Assembly (NCBI GenBank): GCA_028819215.1
Contig: JAPPMG010000040.1
Span: 1-64,000 of the forward strand
Direction: 5' to 3'
Origin: Bryobacterales bacterium
GTDB taxonomy: Bacteria > Acidobacteriota > Terriglobia > Bryobacterales > UBA6623
Length of the DNA stretch: 64,000 bases
This document shows, piece after piece, positions 54,629 to 63,462 of the stretch. How positions within the stretch are numbered: the first letter of the stretch is position 1; the number at the start of each line of letters is the position of its first letter. The notes below the pieces were generated by a model. It was given only the letters and a program-made list of their open reading frames with translations, made no database searches and was not told the DNA's origin. Made by a program: the position numbers and the translations under genes.

Positions 54629-55272
54629 CCGCGCATTGCCAGCGCTTCGCTGTGGAAGCGCTTGACTCTGGACCAGATCTCGCCGGTCTTGTCCAGCATC
54701 TGGTGGTCAGTGTCGAGCAGTTCCAAGTCGACGTTCGTTCGCGAGCGGGCGAACCGCTCGGACAGCGTCGCCGGAACGCTCTCGTCGTGCCGGCCGTGCA
54801 AGATTCGGGTCGGAGTCTGCACGTCGGGGAACGGTTCGTAATGCCGGGCATCCTCCAGGAAGCCCCACCCCAGGGCCTCGTCGCGCCCCGTCCGGTAGTG
54901 GAAGAACTCGTGCTGGCCTACGGTCCGCCACGTCTGTGTCGCCGCCCCGAGGCTCTGGCCGAGCTGGTTCGCGAAGTCGAAAGCCGGCGCTAGCAAGACC
55001 ACCAGCGGCACGCAGTCAGGAACGCGCGCCGCATGCAGCGCCGCGAGGTAGCCGCCGAGGCTCGAGCCGACAAGCATGTCCGGACGCTGTTCGTCGGTCA
55101 GATGCGAGATCAGGCCGAGCTGCTGCGTCAGGGTCGTGTTCCGGAAGTCGCCGCGATCCAGTTCCGGCACTGTCACGGGAACGCCGATTTCCGCGAATCG
55201 CTCGGCCAAGCGCACCCCCTTGGCGGACTTGGCGCTCGAGCAAAAGCCGTGTAGGTAGACGATCCCGGGCAC
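54625..55272 (-). CDS. YqiA/UPF0227-like alpha/beta hydrolase
   Basis: A 215-residue esterase-type hydrolase. [16 protein letters not shown] opens the fold, the nucleophile elbow is VGSSLGGY, and [11 protein letters not shown] and LLDTDHQM carry the Asp and His of the triad. The start is taken as GTG 55272, where homology begins. It lies only 3 bp from the divergent MATE start, leaving no room for two separate promoters, so at least one start is probably further in. Confidence 0.82.
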   Translation of the reverse strand: MPGIVYLHGFCSSAKSAKGVRLAERFAEIGVPVTVPELDRGDFRNTTLTQQLGLISHLTDEQRPDMLVGSSLGGYLAALHAARVPDCVPLVVLLAPAFDFANQLGQSLGAATQTWRTVGQHEFFHYRTGRDEALGWGFLEDARHYEPFPDVQTPTRILHGRHDESVPATLSERFARSRTNVDLELLDTDHQMLDKTGEIWSRVKRFHSEALAMRG

Positions 55273-55275
55273 GCA

Positions 55276-56670
55276 GTGAGAGCCATTCTCCCACGGGGTC
55301 CGAAGCCCTTGCAAGAATGGGGCTTGCAGACGGTCCATCCCTTCGTGGCGCGTCCGCACCTCACCGTGCTGGCGCAGAGCCTGCCGATTCTCGGCTCCCT
55401 CTTGGCCGAACCGCTCACTGGTTTGATCGACACCGCGTTCGTCGCGCGGCTCGGAGCCGAGGCTCTGGCCGCTCTGGGAGTCGGGACGATGGTTCTCTCG
55501 ACGGTGTTTTGGTCGTTCAGCTTCTTGGGCGTGGCGACGCAAACCAAGGTCGCAACCCTTTGCGGGGAAGAGGCGCGAGCTGGTTCGCCTGGTCGCGGCG
55601 CCGCCCGCATGTGCTTGGTGGCCGTCCTAGTGGCGCTGCTCATGGGCGCCGCCGCGGCGGCCGTTGGCTTGGCGTTTTCCGAGAGCATCGCTCGCGCCAT
55701 GGGTGCAGAAGGAGAAGTGCAGGACCTGACGGTCGACTACCTGCTCTGGCGTTTCGTCGGGGCGCCGGCTCTATTGGCCAGCTTCGCGGCATTTGGCGCG
55801 CTGAGAGGCGCTCAAGACATGCGCACTCCGCTGCTGGTGGCCGGAGGCATGAATGCGCTGAACGTCGTGTTGGATCCGTTGTTGATCTTCGGGATGGCAG
55901 GGCTGCCTGCGATGGGAGTCGCGGGAGCGGCGCTTGCCAGTGCGATCAGCCACTGGGTCGGAGCCGCTTGGGCTATCGCGGTGGCCTTTCGGAGGCTGGG
56001 CCGGCCGGATGCCCTTGACCTGCACCCAATCCGCGAGTTGCTCTCGGCCGGCGTGCATCTGGTCTTTCGGGCCGTCTCCCTGAACGCGTTTCTGATCTTG
56101 GGCACTCGCAAGGCCACGCTGATCGGCGTGGGTGCCGGAGCTGTCCACCAGGTGATTCGCAGCGTTTGGTTCTTCAATGCGCTGTTTCTTGACTCCTTCG
56201 CGATCCTCGGGCAAAGCCTGATCGCCTACTTTCTCGGAAACGCTGACCGGAGCGCGGGCCGGGACGTGGCGCGGGTGGTGTGCCAGTGGTCGCTGGCCAC
56301 CGGAGTGGCCTTGGGCGGGGTCATGCTCGTAGCGGAGCCTTGGATGCTGCGGCTCTACATCCCGGCCTCGGCAGCGGCGCTGTTCGCCACTCCTTGGCGA
56401 ATCGCGGCGGCCTGCCAGCCGATCAGCGGGCTGACCTTCGGCACGGACGGGGTGCATTTCGGCACCGGGGACTTTCGTTTCCTGCGCAATGTCGTGCTCG
56501 CCGCCCTGGTGGTAGGCGGAGCGGTCATCGCCTGGGCCGACGCCTCTTCGCCATGGGCGCTGAACGCCGTGTGGTGGTCGTTCGTGGTCTGGACCTCGCT
56601 ACGAGCCGTTGCCGGAATGTTGCGGGTGTGGCCGGGGAGGCCGAGTGCGCCTCTCGGAACGGGCGATTGA
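55276..56670 (+). CDS. MATE-family multidrug/metabolite exporter (DinF-like)
   Basis: A 464-residue cation-coupled exporter with twelve membrane helices in two inverted halves. ILGSLLAEPLTGLIDTAFVARLG and FGALRGAQDMRTPLLVAGGMNALNVVLDPLLIF are typical of the DinF branch. GTG 55276 is the maximal start; TTG 55324 (16 residues later) is equally likely and would separate it from the divergent hydrolase. The substrate is unknown. Confidence 0.88.
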   Translation: MRAILPRGPKPLQEWGLQTVHPFVARPHLTVLAQSLPILGSLLAEPLTGLIDTAFVARLGAEALAALGVGTMVLSTVFWSFSFLGVATQTKVATLCGEEARAGSPGRGAARMCLVAVLVALLMGAAAAAVGLAFSESIARAMGAEGEVQDLTVDYLLWRFVGAPALLASFAAFGALRGAQDMRTPLLVAGGMNALNVVLDPLLIFGMAGLPAMGVAGAALASAISHWVGAAWAIAVAFRRLGRPDALDLHPIRELLSAGVHLVFRAVSLNAFLILGTRKATLIGVGAGAVHQVIRSVWFFNALFLDSFAILGQSLIAYFLGNADRSAGRDVARVVCQWSLATGVALGGVMLVAEPWMLRLYIPASAAALFATPWRIAAACQPISGLTFGTDGVHFGTGDFRFLRNVVLAALVVGGAVIAWADASSPWALNAVWWSFVVWTSLRAVAGMLRVWPGRPSAPLGTGD

Positions 56671-56692
56671 ACGTCCGCGGCAGCTTGTCTGC

Positions 56693-58564
56693 CTACGGGG
56701 GGTCGGGCAGCCGGAACGCCATGACCCTTGCCATGAAACTGCCCGGGTTGTACTTGTTGCCGCCGCCCACCGCGATTGCCAGGTACTGTCTGCCGTCCAC
56801 CATGTACGTCATCGGCGTTGCGTGAGCGCTGGCGGGAAGGCGGTACTGCCACAGCAACTCGCCGCTGGCCTTGTCGAAGGCCCGGAGCCGCTTGTCGTTG
56901 GTCGCGGCAATGAACACCAGACCGCCCTTGGTGACGATCGGGCCACCTAGGTTTGAGGCGCCTGTCGGGGGGACGCCCAGCCGGGTCAATTCGTCGTACT
57001 CGCCGAGCACGACCTGCCAGCGGAACTCGCCGGTGTTGAGGTCAATCGCTGTCAAGTGCCCCCAGGGCGGCTGCTGGCAGGGGTACAGGTTGGAGTCCCA
57101 AAAGCGCCCCTGCGGCACCGCCCTGCTACGCCAGGGGACCTCGGAGTCCTCGCCTCTGGGAAGCATGGCCGCCAGCGAGCCGACGTCCATCGAATTGATG
57201 TAGAACGTGTCCGTTTCGGGATCGAACGCCCCGCCGCCCCAGTTCGTTCCGCCGTTGGTGCCGGGGAAGAACACGGTCTTGCGTCTCAGGCGCGGACGGA
57301 ACAACGGGCCCTCGATGGAGGCGCCTTCGAGCATTTCCAAGCATTCGGCGCGGGACTCTTCGGTGACCGAGGTGACTTCGTCGGGGCGCATCGACTGACG
57401 GATGAACGCCTTGGGACGCACGGGCCTGGGCTGCGTTGGATGGTAGTACTCTCCCGGCAGATCCCCGGCCGGCACGGCGTGCTCTTCGATCTCGAACAGC
57501 GGCTCGCCCGTAGCGCGGTCGAACACGAACAGGAAACCGGTCTTGGTAGCGAGGGTCACGGCCTTCACCGGCCTGCCGTCGCGCACGATCTCGACGAGCG
57601 AGGGCTGCGAGGGCAGGTCCCAGTCCCAGAGATCGTGGTGGATGGTCTGGAAATGCCAGCGACGGCTGCCGGTCCGGCAGTCGAGCGCGACCAGGCTGTT
57701 GCCGAACAAGTTCGCCCCGGGGCGGTCGCCTCCGTAGTAGTCATACGAAGGAGATCCGAGCGGCACGTACGCCAGCTCAAGTTCCTCGTCTACGCTCGCC
57801 ATGGTCCACAGGTTGGTCCCGCCGCGCCCCTCCCAGGAGTCGCCACCCCAGGTTTCGTGGCCGAACTCGCCCGGGCGGGGAACCGTATGAAAGCGCCAGC
57901 GCAGCTGTCCGGTGTGGATGTCATAGCCGCGCACGTCACCGCTGGGGCCGCGCGGCATCCCGTCCGTGACGAGACCGCCGACGATCAGTGTGCCGGCGCA
58001 CTGGGAGACCGGCGATGTCAGCCCGTAGCGACTGGCAGCGCCCTCTGGGAACTCGGCTGGGGCGGCTCTCAAGACGCCGTCATTGCCGAAGCCGGGATCG
58101 AGACTGCCGGTCTTGCGGTCAATCGAGAACAGCGAGCCCGTCTGGCCGCTGAGCAGCAGACGCTCGGTGTCGCCTTGCTTCCAGTAGCCGAGGCCGCGGT
58201 TTACGAACAGGTTGAAGCGGCGCGTCTTATCCAGTCTCGAGTCAAACTCCCACAGCTTGCGCCCGGAGGCGGCGTCCAGTGCCAGCAGGCGATCCATCGG
58301 CGTCGGCAGGTACAGCGTGCCGCCGATCATTAACGGCGTCGCTTCGAAGGCGGATCGCGTCGGCGTGCCGCTGAGGCCGTCCGTGAAATCCTCGGAGTCA
58401 AACTCCCACGCGACTTCCAATCGGTCGACGTTGTCGCGCGTGATCTGATCCAACGAGGAATAGCGGGTGCCGCCCGGATCGTTGCCGTAATATTGCCACT
58501 CTTCCGCAGCCAGCGGCGAGAGCAGGACGGCCAAGCCGAGCGAGGGCAGCAGCCTTACGCGCAC
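56693..58564 (-). CDS. PQQ-dependent dehydrogenase (quinoprotein)
   Basis: A 623-residue periplasmic quinoprotein. GTG 58564 starts a signal peptide (RLLPSLGLAVLLSPLAAEE). The eight-bladed propeller begins WQYYGNDPGGTRYSSLDQI; PQQ-repeat tryptophan-docking strands recur (KLWEFDSR, LRWRFHTVPRPGEFGHETW, FRWQVVLGEYDE, LLWQYRLP). The family oxidises alcohols or sugars and passes electrons to a cytochrome or quinone. No cytochrome domain is fused. PQQ biosynthesis genes are not in the window. Confidence 0.9.
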   Translation of the reverse strand: MRVRLLPSLGLAVLLSPLAAEEWQYYGNDPGGTRYSSLDQITRDNVDRLEVAWEFDSEDFTDGLSGTPTRSAFEATPLMIGGTLYLPTPMDRLLALDAASGRKLWEFDSRLDKTRRFNLFVNRGLGYWKQGDTERLLLSGQTGSLFSIDRKTGSLDPGFGNDGVLRAAPAEFPEGAASRYGLTSPVSQCAGTLIVGGLVTDGMPRGPSGDVRGYDIHTGQLRWRFHTVPRPGEFGHETWGGDSWEGRGGTNLWTMASVDEELELAYVPLGSPSYDYYGGDRPGANLFGNSLVALDCRTGSRRWHFQTIHHDLWDWDLPSQPSLVEIVRDGRPVKAVTLATKTGFLFVFDRATGEPLFEIEEHAVPAGDLPGEYYHPTQPRPVRPKAFIRQSMRPDEVTSVTEESRAECLEMLEGASIEGPLFRPRLRRKTVFFPGTNGGTNWGGGAFDPETDTFYINSMDVGSLAAMLPRGEDSEVPWRSRAVPQGRFWDSNLYPCQQPPWGHLTAIDLNTGEFRWQVVLGEYDELTRLGVPPTGASNLGGPIVTKGGLVFIAATNDKRLRAFDKASGELLWQYRLPASAHATPMTYMVDGRQYLAIAVGGGNKYNPGSFMARVMAFRLPDPP

Positions 58565-58656
58565 CAGCGGATTGTAGCGCGGGCGAGCGCTTGGGTTGGC
58601 ACCCCGATCACGCGCGGCGGTGTGCCGGCGCGGTCGAATCCAAGATGTCCTGACGC

Positions 58657-59286
58657 TCAGTCGGTGGCGAAGCAGTAGAAGTACCCGTTGCCACCGGTGG
58701 CCACGAGGTTGGCCTGGCTGCAACCGCGGGAACCGTGGGCCGAGTTCCAAGAGGACGGGACCTGTCCCCCGCCAGTGCGGTCATGGTGTCCGACCTGGGC
58801 GCTGCCCTCTCCGTTCTTGGTCCAGTTGCCACACGTGTGGTCGGCACCGTCGGAGAACGCCGTGCCGTCCAGCTGCGACCCGGTCAAGATGTCGTGCTGG
58901 TTCGGCGAGTCTCCGCGGCCGTTGACCACCCCGCCCATCTCGTTGAGCGAGCCTTCCTTGCCGAGCCCGACATTCGAGTAATGGAGTTCGTCGAGGTTGC
59001 CTGCGACTTGGACTCCCTTGGCGTTGAACCAAGGCCCGGCCCCGATCCGGTCGCGAGCGTTGACGGCCGGCTTGCCGTCCATTGCTGCCGCACTCAGGTA
59101 GGCGCGCCAGGTCTTGCCACCGGCGCCGACGGCCTCGGCCAGCGATTGGCAATGGGCGTCGGCACCTGCAAGTCCGCCGAGGTTGGCACCGTCACCCGGC
59201 CCTTTGCTCGTGATGAAGAAGCTCATGTCTTCGGCTGCCAGGGGCAGAGCCAGGCAGGCGAGCACGATTGCGACTGATACTTTCAT
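58657..59286 (-). CDS. Secreted lectin-like protein
   Basis: A 209-residue exported protein with a signal peptide (MKVSVAIVLACLALPLAAE). The mature part begins MSFFITSKGPGDGANLGGLAGADAHCQSLA, then TWRAYLSAAA, and ends with GSRGCSQANLVATGGNGYFYCFATD. This is the bacterial endostatin/C-type-lectin-like family, with cysteines likely paired as disulfides. Binding partners are unknown. It is transcribed toward the PQQ dehydrogenase gene and may be co-expressed with it. Confidence 0.8.
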   Translation of the reverse strand: MKVSVAIVLACLALPLAAEDMSFFITSKGPGDGANLGGLAGADAHCQSLAEAVGAGGKTWRAYLSAAAMDGKPAVNARDRIGAGPWFNAKGVQVAGNLDELHYSNVGLGKEGSLNEMGGVVNGRGDSPNQHDILTGSQLDGTAFSDGADHTCGNWTKNGEGSAQVGHHDRTGGGQVPSSWNSAHGSRGCSQANLVATGGNGYFYCFATD

Positions 59287-59575
59287 GTTGGGTAGACCTC
59301 TCTTGTTCCACAGACCGCTGACTTGCAGCGTTGACATGGGATTCTAGCAAATCCGCCCCGCACCTGCCGCAAAACGTCCCGTTGGCGCTGAGAATCGCCC
59401 CACATGCCCCAAGGGTCCTGCCGCCTTTCGCCGGGCGGCACCTGAGCGTGAGTGCCGAGCGAGCTTGCCCAGACTGACCGCGGGCGTTAGCTTCGGGTCG
59501 CCGCGCAACGAGGCGATTGTCGATCCGGATCTGGTGCCGGCGGTGCGATGTGACAGCAGCCGCCAGATTCAGTTC

Positions 59576-60928
59576 TCAGACGTTGGCTGGGTCGGGGTGC
59601 TCCCAAGGACTCCGGTATGGCCGGGCGAGCAGTCTGTTAGCCTCGCTGTCGTTCCTTACCTCGCCTCGCTCGGCATCCCACTCCAACGAGCGCCCGAGTT
59701 GCATGGCCATATTGGCAAGGATGCAAGCCGTCGTGGACTTGTGCCCCTCCTCGATGTCGGCTACCGGCCGCGAGCGCTCGTTGACCGCATGTAGCCAGTC
59801 CTTCATGTGGTAGCGCACCGCATGTGCCGAGTGGAGCTCCAGATCGGGCTCGGTCTTGTCCTCGGGGTACTGGTCAACCTCGGTCTTGTTGCGACCTTGC
59901 AGCGCCTTGGCGTTCTTGTCGACCGGGACGAAGTCCCAGCCGTGGACGCTGCCTTTCAGCGTGCCCTTGGAACCGTAGATGAAGAACGCCCAGGGATAGC
60001 CCGGGTCGGGAGCGGTGCCCCAGCTGCGGTGAGTCCAGACCACGGGGAACTGGTCGTATTCGAACGTCGCGACTTGCGAGTCGGCGATGTTGGCCTTGCT
60101 GGCCTTCTGGATCTGGATGCCGCCGCTCGAGGACACGCGCTGGGGCCAGCCCAGCCCGGTCATCCAACGCACGGCATCGAGCATATGGACGCACATGTCG
60201 CCCATGATGCCGTTGCCGTATTCCATGAACGCCCGCCAGCGGCGCGGGTGGACGAGCTCGTTGTACGGGCGCATCGGGGCCGGGCCCGTCCACATCTCAT
60301 AGTCGAGATGGGCCGGGGGCTGGGCGTCGGCAGGGTTTCCGCGCGCTCGCATGTGGTAGTAGCAGCAGACCTCGGCATGCCCGATTTCGCCCAGCAAGCC
60401 GTCTTCTACGATCCGCTTCTTGGCTTCGACCAGGTGCGGCGTCGAGCGGCGCTGCAATCCGATCTGCACCACGCGATCGTGCTTGCGCGCGGCTGCGAGC
60501 ATCGCTTGGCCCTCGCGGATATCGACGCCGATGGGCTTTTGGCAGTAGACGTCGGCGCCGGCCTGGCAGGCCGCGATCATGGGCAGGGCGTGCCAGTGAT
60601 CGGGTGTCGCTACCAAGACCAGGTCCGGCTCCTCCTCCCGCAGCATTTCGCGGTAGTCGGAGTAGGTGCGGGGCGTCTTGCCGGACTTCTGGCGGGTGGC
60701 CGTCATCTCGGCCGCCGCCTTGAGCATCTTGCTGTCGACATCGCACATTCCGACCACTTCCACCGGCTCGACCTGGATCAGCCGGAACAGGTCGATCTTG
60801 CCGTACCAGCCCGGCCCGACAATGCCGACACGGCGGGTTTGCGCGGCCGGGCGCGCTCCTGGGACGAGCAGGAGGCTCCCTGCGGCGGCGCCGATGAAAT
60901 TGCGGCGGTTGGAGACGGGGTCTGGCAT
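59576..60928 (-). CDS. Exported Gfo/Idh/MocA-family oxidoreductase
   Basis: A 450-residue NAD(P)-binding oxidoreductase with a twin-Arg leader (SNRRNFIGAAAGSLLLVPGARPAAQ). The Rossmann start is VGIVGPGWYGKIDLFRLIQ; the catalytic-loop Lys is in CQKPIGVDI (EKP in relatives); DHWHALPMI and YGNGIMGDMCVHMLDAVRW are conserved in the sugar-oxidising exported branch. AAGGAGC lies before ATG 60928. It is divergent from a sulfatase 85 bp away. Exported members usually carry their cofactor tightly bound. Confidence 0.9.
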   Translation of the reverse strand: MPDPVSNRRNFIGAAAGSLLLVPGARPAAQTRRVGIVGPGWYGKIDLFRLIQVEPVEVVGMCDVDSKMLKAAAEMTATRQKSGKTPRTYSDYREMLREEEPDLVLVATPDHWHALPMIAACQAGADVYCQKPIGVDIREGQAMLAAARKHDRVVQIGLQRRSTPHLVEAKKRIVEDGLLGEIGHAEVCCYYHMRARGNPADAQPPAHLDYEMWTGPAPMRPYNELVHPRRWRAFMEYGNGIMGDMCVHMLDAVRWMTGLGWPQRVSSSGGIQIQKASKANIADSQVATFEYDQFPVVWTHRSWGTAPDPGYPWAFFIYGSKGTLKGSVHGWDFVPVDKNAKALQGRNKTEVDQYPEDKTEPDLELHSAHAVRYHMKDWLHAVNERSRPVADIEEGHKSTTACILANMAMQLGRSLEWDAERGEVRNDSEANRLLARPYRSPWEHPDPANV

Positions 60929-61013
60929 GTCGAAGCTCCTTGGGATCAGTTCGACTATGATACCCGTCACATCGGCGAATTCGATTCCCGAAGGCCTTGG
61001 CTTCCAACCGCAT

Positions 61014-62459
61014 ATGGCTTCTACACGCCCGAACGTGATTCTCATCGTGGCCGATGACATGGGCTACGGTGACTTCGGTTGCTTCGGCGATGGAACGGTG
61101 CGCACGCCGCATCTGGACCGGCTGGTGGCCGAGGGCACCTGCTTCCGCCAGCACTATTCGGCCTCGCCGATCTGCGCCCCGGCCCGAGCCGCCCTGCTCA
61201 CCGGGCGCTATCCACATAGGACGGGGGCGATCACGCAGCACGAAATCCACGGCCTTGATCGAATCGCTCTTCGCGAAGTGACCTTGGCGGACGCGTTCCT
61301 TTCCGCCGGTTACGCGACGAGCTTGGTCGGCAAGTGGCACAACGGCACGTTCGATCGCCGCTTCGAGCCCAACGCGCGCGGCTTTGGCGAGTTCACCGGA
61401 TTCTGTGGCGGCTGGACGGACTACTACCGCTACCACCTGCGTCGCAACGACAGCATCGCACCCTCTGACGGGACCTATTTGACGGACCTGCTGACGAATG
61501 AGGCCGAAGACTTCATCCGACGCCATCCGAACGATCCGTTCTTCCTGTATCTGCCCTATAGCGCCCCGCATTCGCCCTTCCAGGCCCGCGACGAGTGGAT
61601 CGCCCCCTACCGCGAGCGGGGCCTAAACCGCATCGTCGCGACGACTTACGCCATGATCGAGCGCATGGATGCTGGGATCGGGCGAATCCTCGATACGGTG
61701 CACGAGGCGGGCCTTGCCGAGAACACTATCGTGGCGTTCACCAGCGACAACGGACCCGCGTTTTTCAACCCCCCCTACATGCTTGAAGCAGGCGAGCCGA
61801 CCTTCAACGAGCGCTACAACGGCGGATTGCGCGGCAGCAAGGGCTGGATTTACGAGGGCGGCATTCGCGTTCCGATGGTGCTGCGCTGGCCGGGACACGT
61901 GCCGGGCGGGCGCATTGCCGACGAACTGGCGCACTTCACGGACTGGATGCCGACGCTGCTCTCGCTAGCGGGCGTGGAGCGGCCGCCCGGACCAGCGCTG
62001 GACGGTTGCGACTTGGCACCCCTGCTCGCCGGGAGGCCGATGTCAGCCGAGCCGCGTCAGTTCTGGCAATGGAACTTTTACTGGCCCGACATCGGCACCA
62101 ACGCTGCCATGCGCGACGGGAATTGGAAACTAGTCCGGCCCATGATCCGCGGCACGCGCTTCTTTAGCGACGAGCTCTGTGTGTCCGATGAGGATCGCGC
62201 GCGCACGGCGGCCTTCGTGGAGGCCGATATCAAGCACAAAGAGAATCCCGCGAGCGTGCGGACGGCGCTGCCCGTGCCGAACCTGAAGCCTCAGCAGCCG
62301 GAGCCTCCAGAACTCTACGACCTATCGTCCGATCCAGGAGAGCAGCGCGATGTTGCGTCCGAACACCCGGAGCGCGTGCGCCGGATGCTGGCCTGCTTGG
62401 AAGAGTGGTTCGAGGATGTCGAGCGGGATCGCAAGTCTATTGACGGTCATGATCGGTGA
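61014..62459 (+). CDS. Sulfatase without visible signal peptide
   Basis: A 481-residue sulfatase. The formylglycine motif is Cys54-Ala-Pro-Ala-Arg58 (SPICAPARAALLTGRYP); metal ligands occur in VADDMGYGD and FTSDNGPAFF; KGWIYEGGIRVPMVLRWPG and LYDLSSDPGEQRDVASEHPERV are standard. ATG 61014 gives a protein beginning ASTRPNVILI with no leader, unlike the other two sulfatases here; the frame extends upstream but only antisense to the Gfo/Idh gene. Either it acts in the cytoplasm on imported sugars or an upstream start is used. Confidence 0.9.
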   Translation: MASTRPNVILIVADDMGYGDFGCFGDGTVRTPHLDRLVAEGTCFRQHYSASPICAPARAALLTGRYPHRTGAITQHEIHGLDRIALREVTLADAFLSAGYATSLVGKWHNGTFDRRFEPNARGFGEFTGFCGGWTDYYRYHLRRNDSIAPSDGTYLTDLLTNEAEDFIRRHPNDPFFLYLPYSAPHSPFQARDEWIAPYRERGLNRIVATTYAMIERMDAGIGRILDTVHEAGLAENTIVAFTSDNGPAFFNPPYMLEAGEPTFNERYNGGLRGSKGWIYEGGIRVPMVLRWPGHVPGGRIADELAHFTDWMPTLLSLAGVERPPGPALDGCDLAPLLAGRPMSAEPRQFWQWNFYWPDIGTNAAMRDGNWKLVRPMIRGTRFFSDELCVSDEDRARTAAFVEADIKHKENPASVRTALPVPNLKPQQPEPPELYDLSSDPGEQRDVASEHPERVRRMLACLEEWFEDVERDRKSIDGHDR

Positions 62460-62504
62460 AGAACGCACGGTTGCTTTTCTCCAGAGTCATCGACTGATCC
62501 GGCG

Positions 62505-63194
62505 TTAACGTGAGCGCACGACTCGGCGAGCCGGTAGCTGGAGATACTCACGCCCAGACGACTCTAGCCTAGCTCGAATGTCCTCGAGAATCGCATCGAC
62601 ATCGTAACCGAATCGGGCTGCGTGCTGATTGCGAATGGAGTGGATCTCACCAATGATCGGATCAGTCCTTGTTCCCTGCATGACCAGGCCTGTTGAGCCT
62701 GAGTGGGCAGTTTCCATAAGCTCACGAGGCGTGCAAATGACCGGTGGATCGTAACCTGCCGATCGGCATACAGCTTCAATCCGTCGGCGCATGGTCGCGT
62801 TGGCTATGTGGCGGAAGTTCCATGTGACGAGATACTCGACTCCAGTGGCAGCGGCAGTGGCAATGTGGGCGGCATCGTCGGCGGCACTGGGCGGTACGGC
62901 TCCGCGGTCGACCAACTTTCGGCTCAGCTCGGTGGCTTCCTCAGTTACGTCGACCAGCGGGATCGTTCTGAGAGCCGCCAGACGAGCGCGTGCGGCATCG
63001 CTGTCACCTGAGGCAGCCTCGGTTACGACTAGTTCGGACGCAACAAGCGAGAACCTGCTAGGAGCACTCCTCCACCACTCTCGCGTTATCTCCTGATAAG
63101 CCGCGGTCGCGACATCCTGAGAAGGCTGGTCGGTGAGATAGCTGACAACTGATGTTTCTAGGTAGACAGTTGGGTTCAACACAACTGGGTCCAT
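62505..63194 (-). CDS. PIN-domain protein fused to an antitoxin-like C-terminal segment
   Basis: A 229-residue protein. Residues 5-160 are a PIN domain: VYLETSVVSYLTDQPS with Glu13, ASELVVTEA, AADDAAHIATA and YLVTWNFRHIANA, ending at the usual PPVICTPRELME. Beyond residue 160 a short Ser/Gly junction leads to TDPIIGEIHSIRNQHAARFGYDVDAILEDI (178-207), which in relatives is a separate small gene beginning RDPIVEE.... ATG 63194 is preferred, with ATGAGGG just upstream. The fusion has no stop between the parts. Confidence 0.75.
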   Translation of the reverse strand: MDPVVLNPTVYLETSVVSYLTDQPSQDVATAAYQEITREWWRSAPSRFSLVASELVVTEAASGDSDAARARLAALRTIPLVDVTEEATELSRKLVDRGAVPPSAADDAAHIATAAATGVEYLVTWNFRHIANATMRRRIEAVCRSAGYDPPVICTPRELMETAHSGSTGLVMQGTRTDPIIGEIHSIRNQHAARFGYDVDAILEDIRARLESSGREYLQLPARRVVRSR

Positions 63195-63462
63195 TATGGC
63201 CCTCATCTCGGAGGTCAGGGAGCAGATGAGGCTGCGCTCAGACAGACCGGATCGCCCAGATCCAAGCTGGATTCCTTGTCCGCGCTGCCGGGAATGAGGA
63301 ATGGAATCAGCGGCCCCTCCAATGCTGCTGATCCAGCCCGCGAACCAACCCGTCTGCTGAGAGGGAAGCCCATTGGAATCGGAACTCAACGCATGCTCGG
63401 AATTGGGGACTTCCGCCCTGTTGGTCGCAGGTTGACCGGAGATCGCTCCGAAGGGTTGACGA

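Noticed and set aside
59419-59440. Inverted repeat TGCCGCC / GGCGGCA as terminator or operator
   Set aside because: No T tract follows, and short inverted repeats of G and C are frequent by chance at this base composition.
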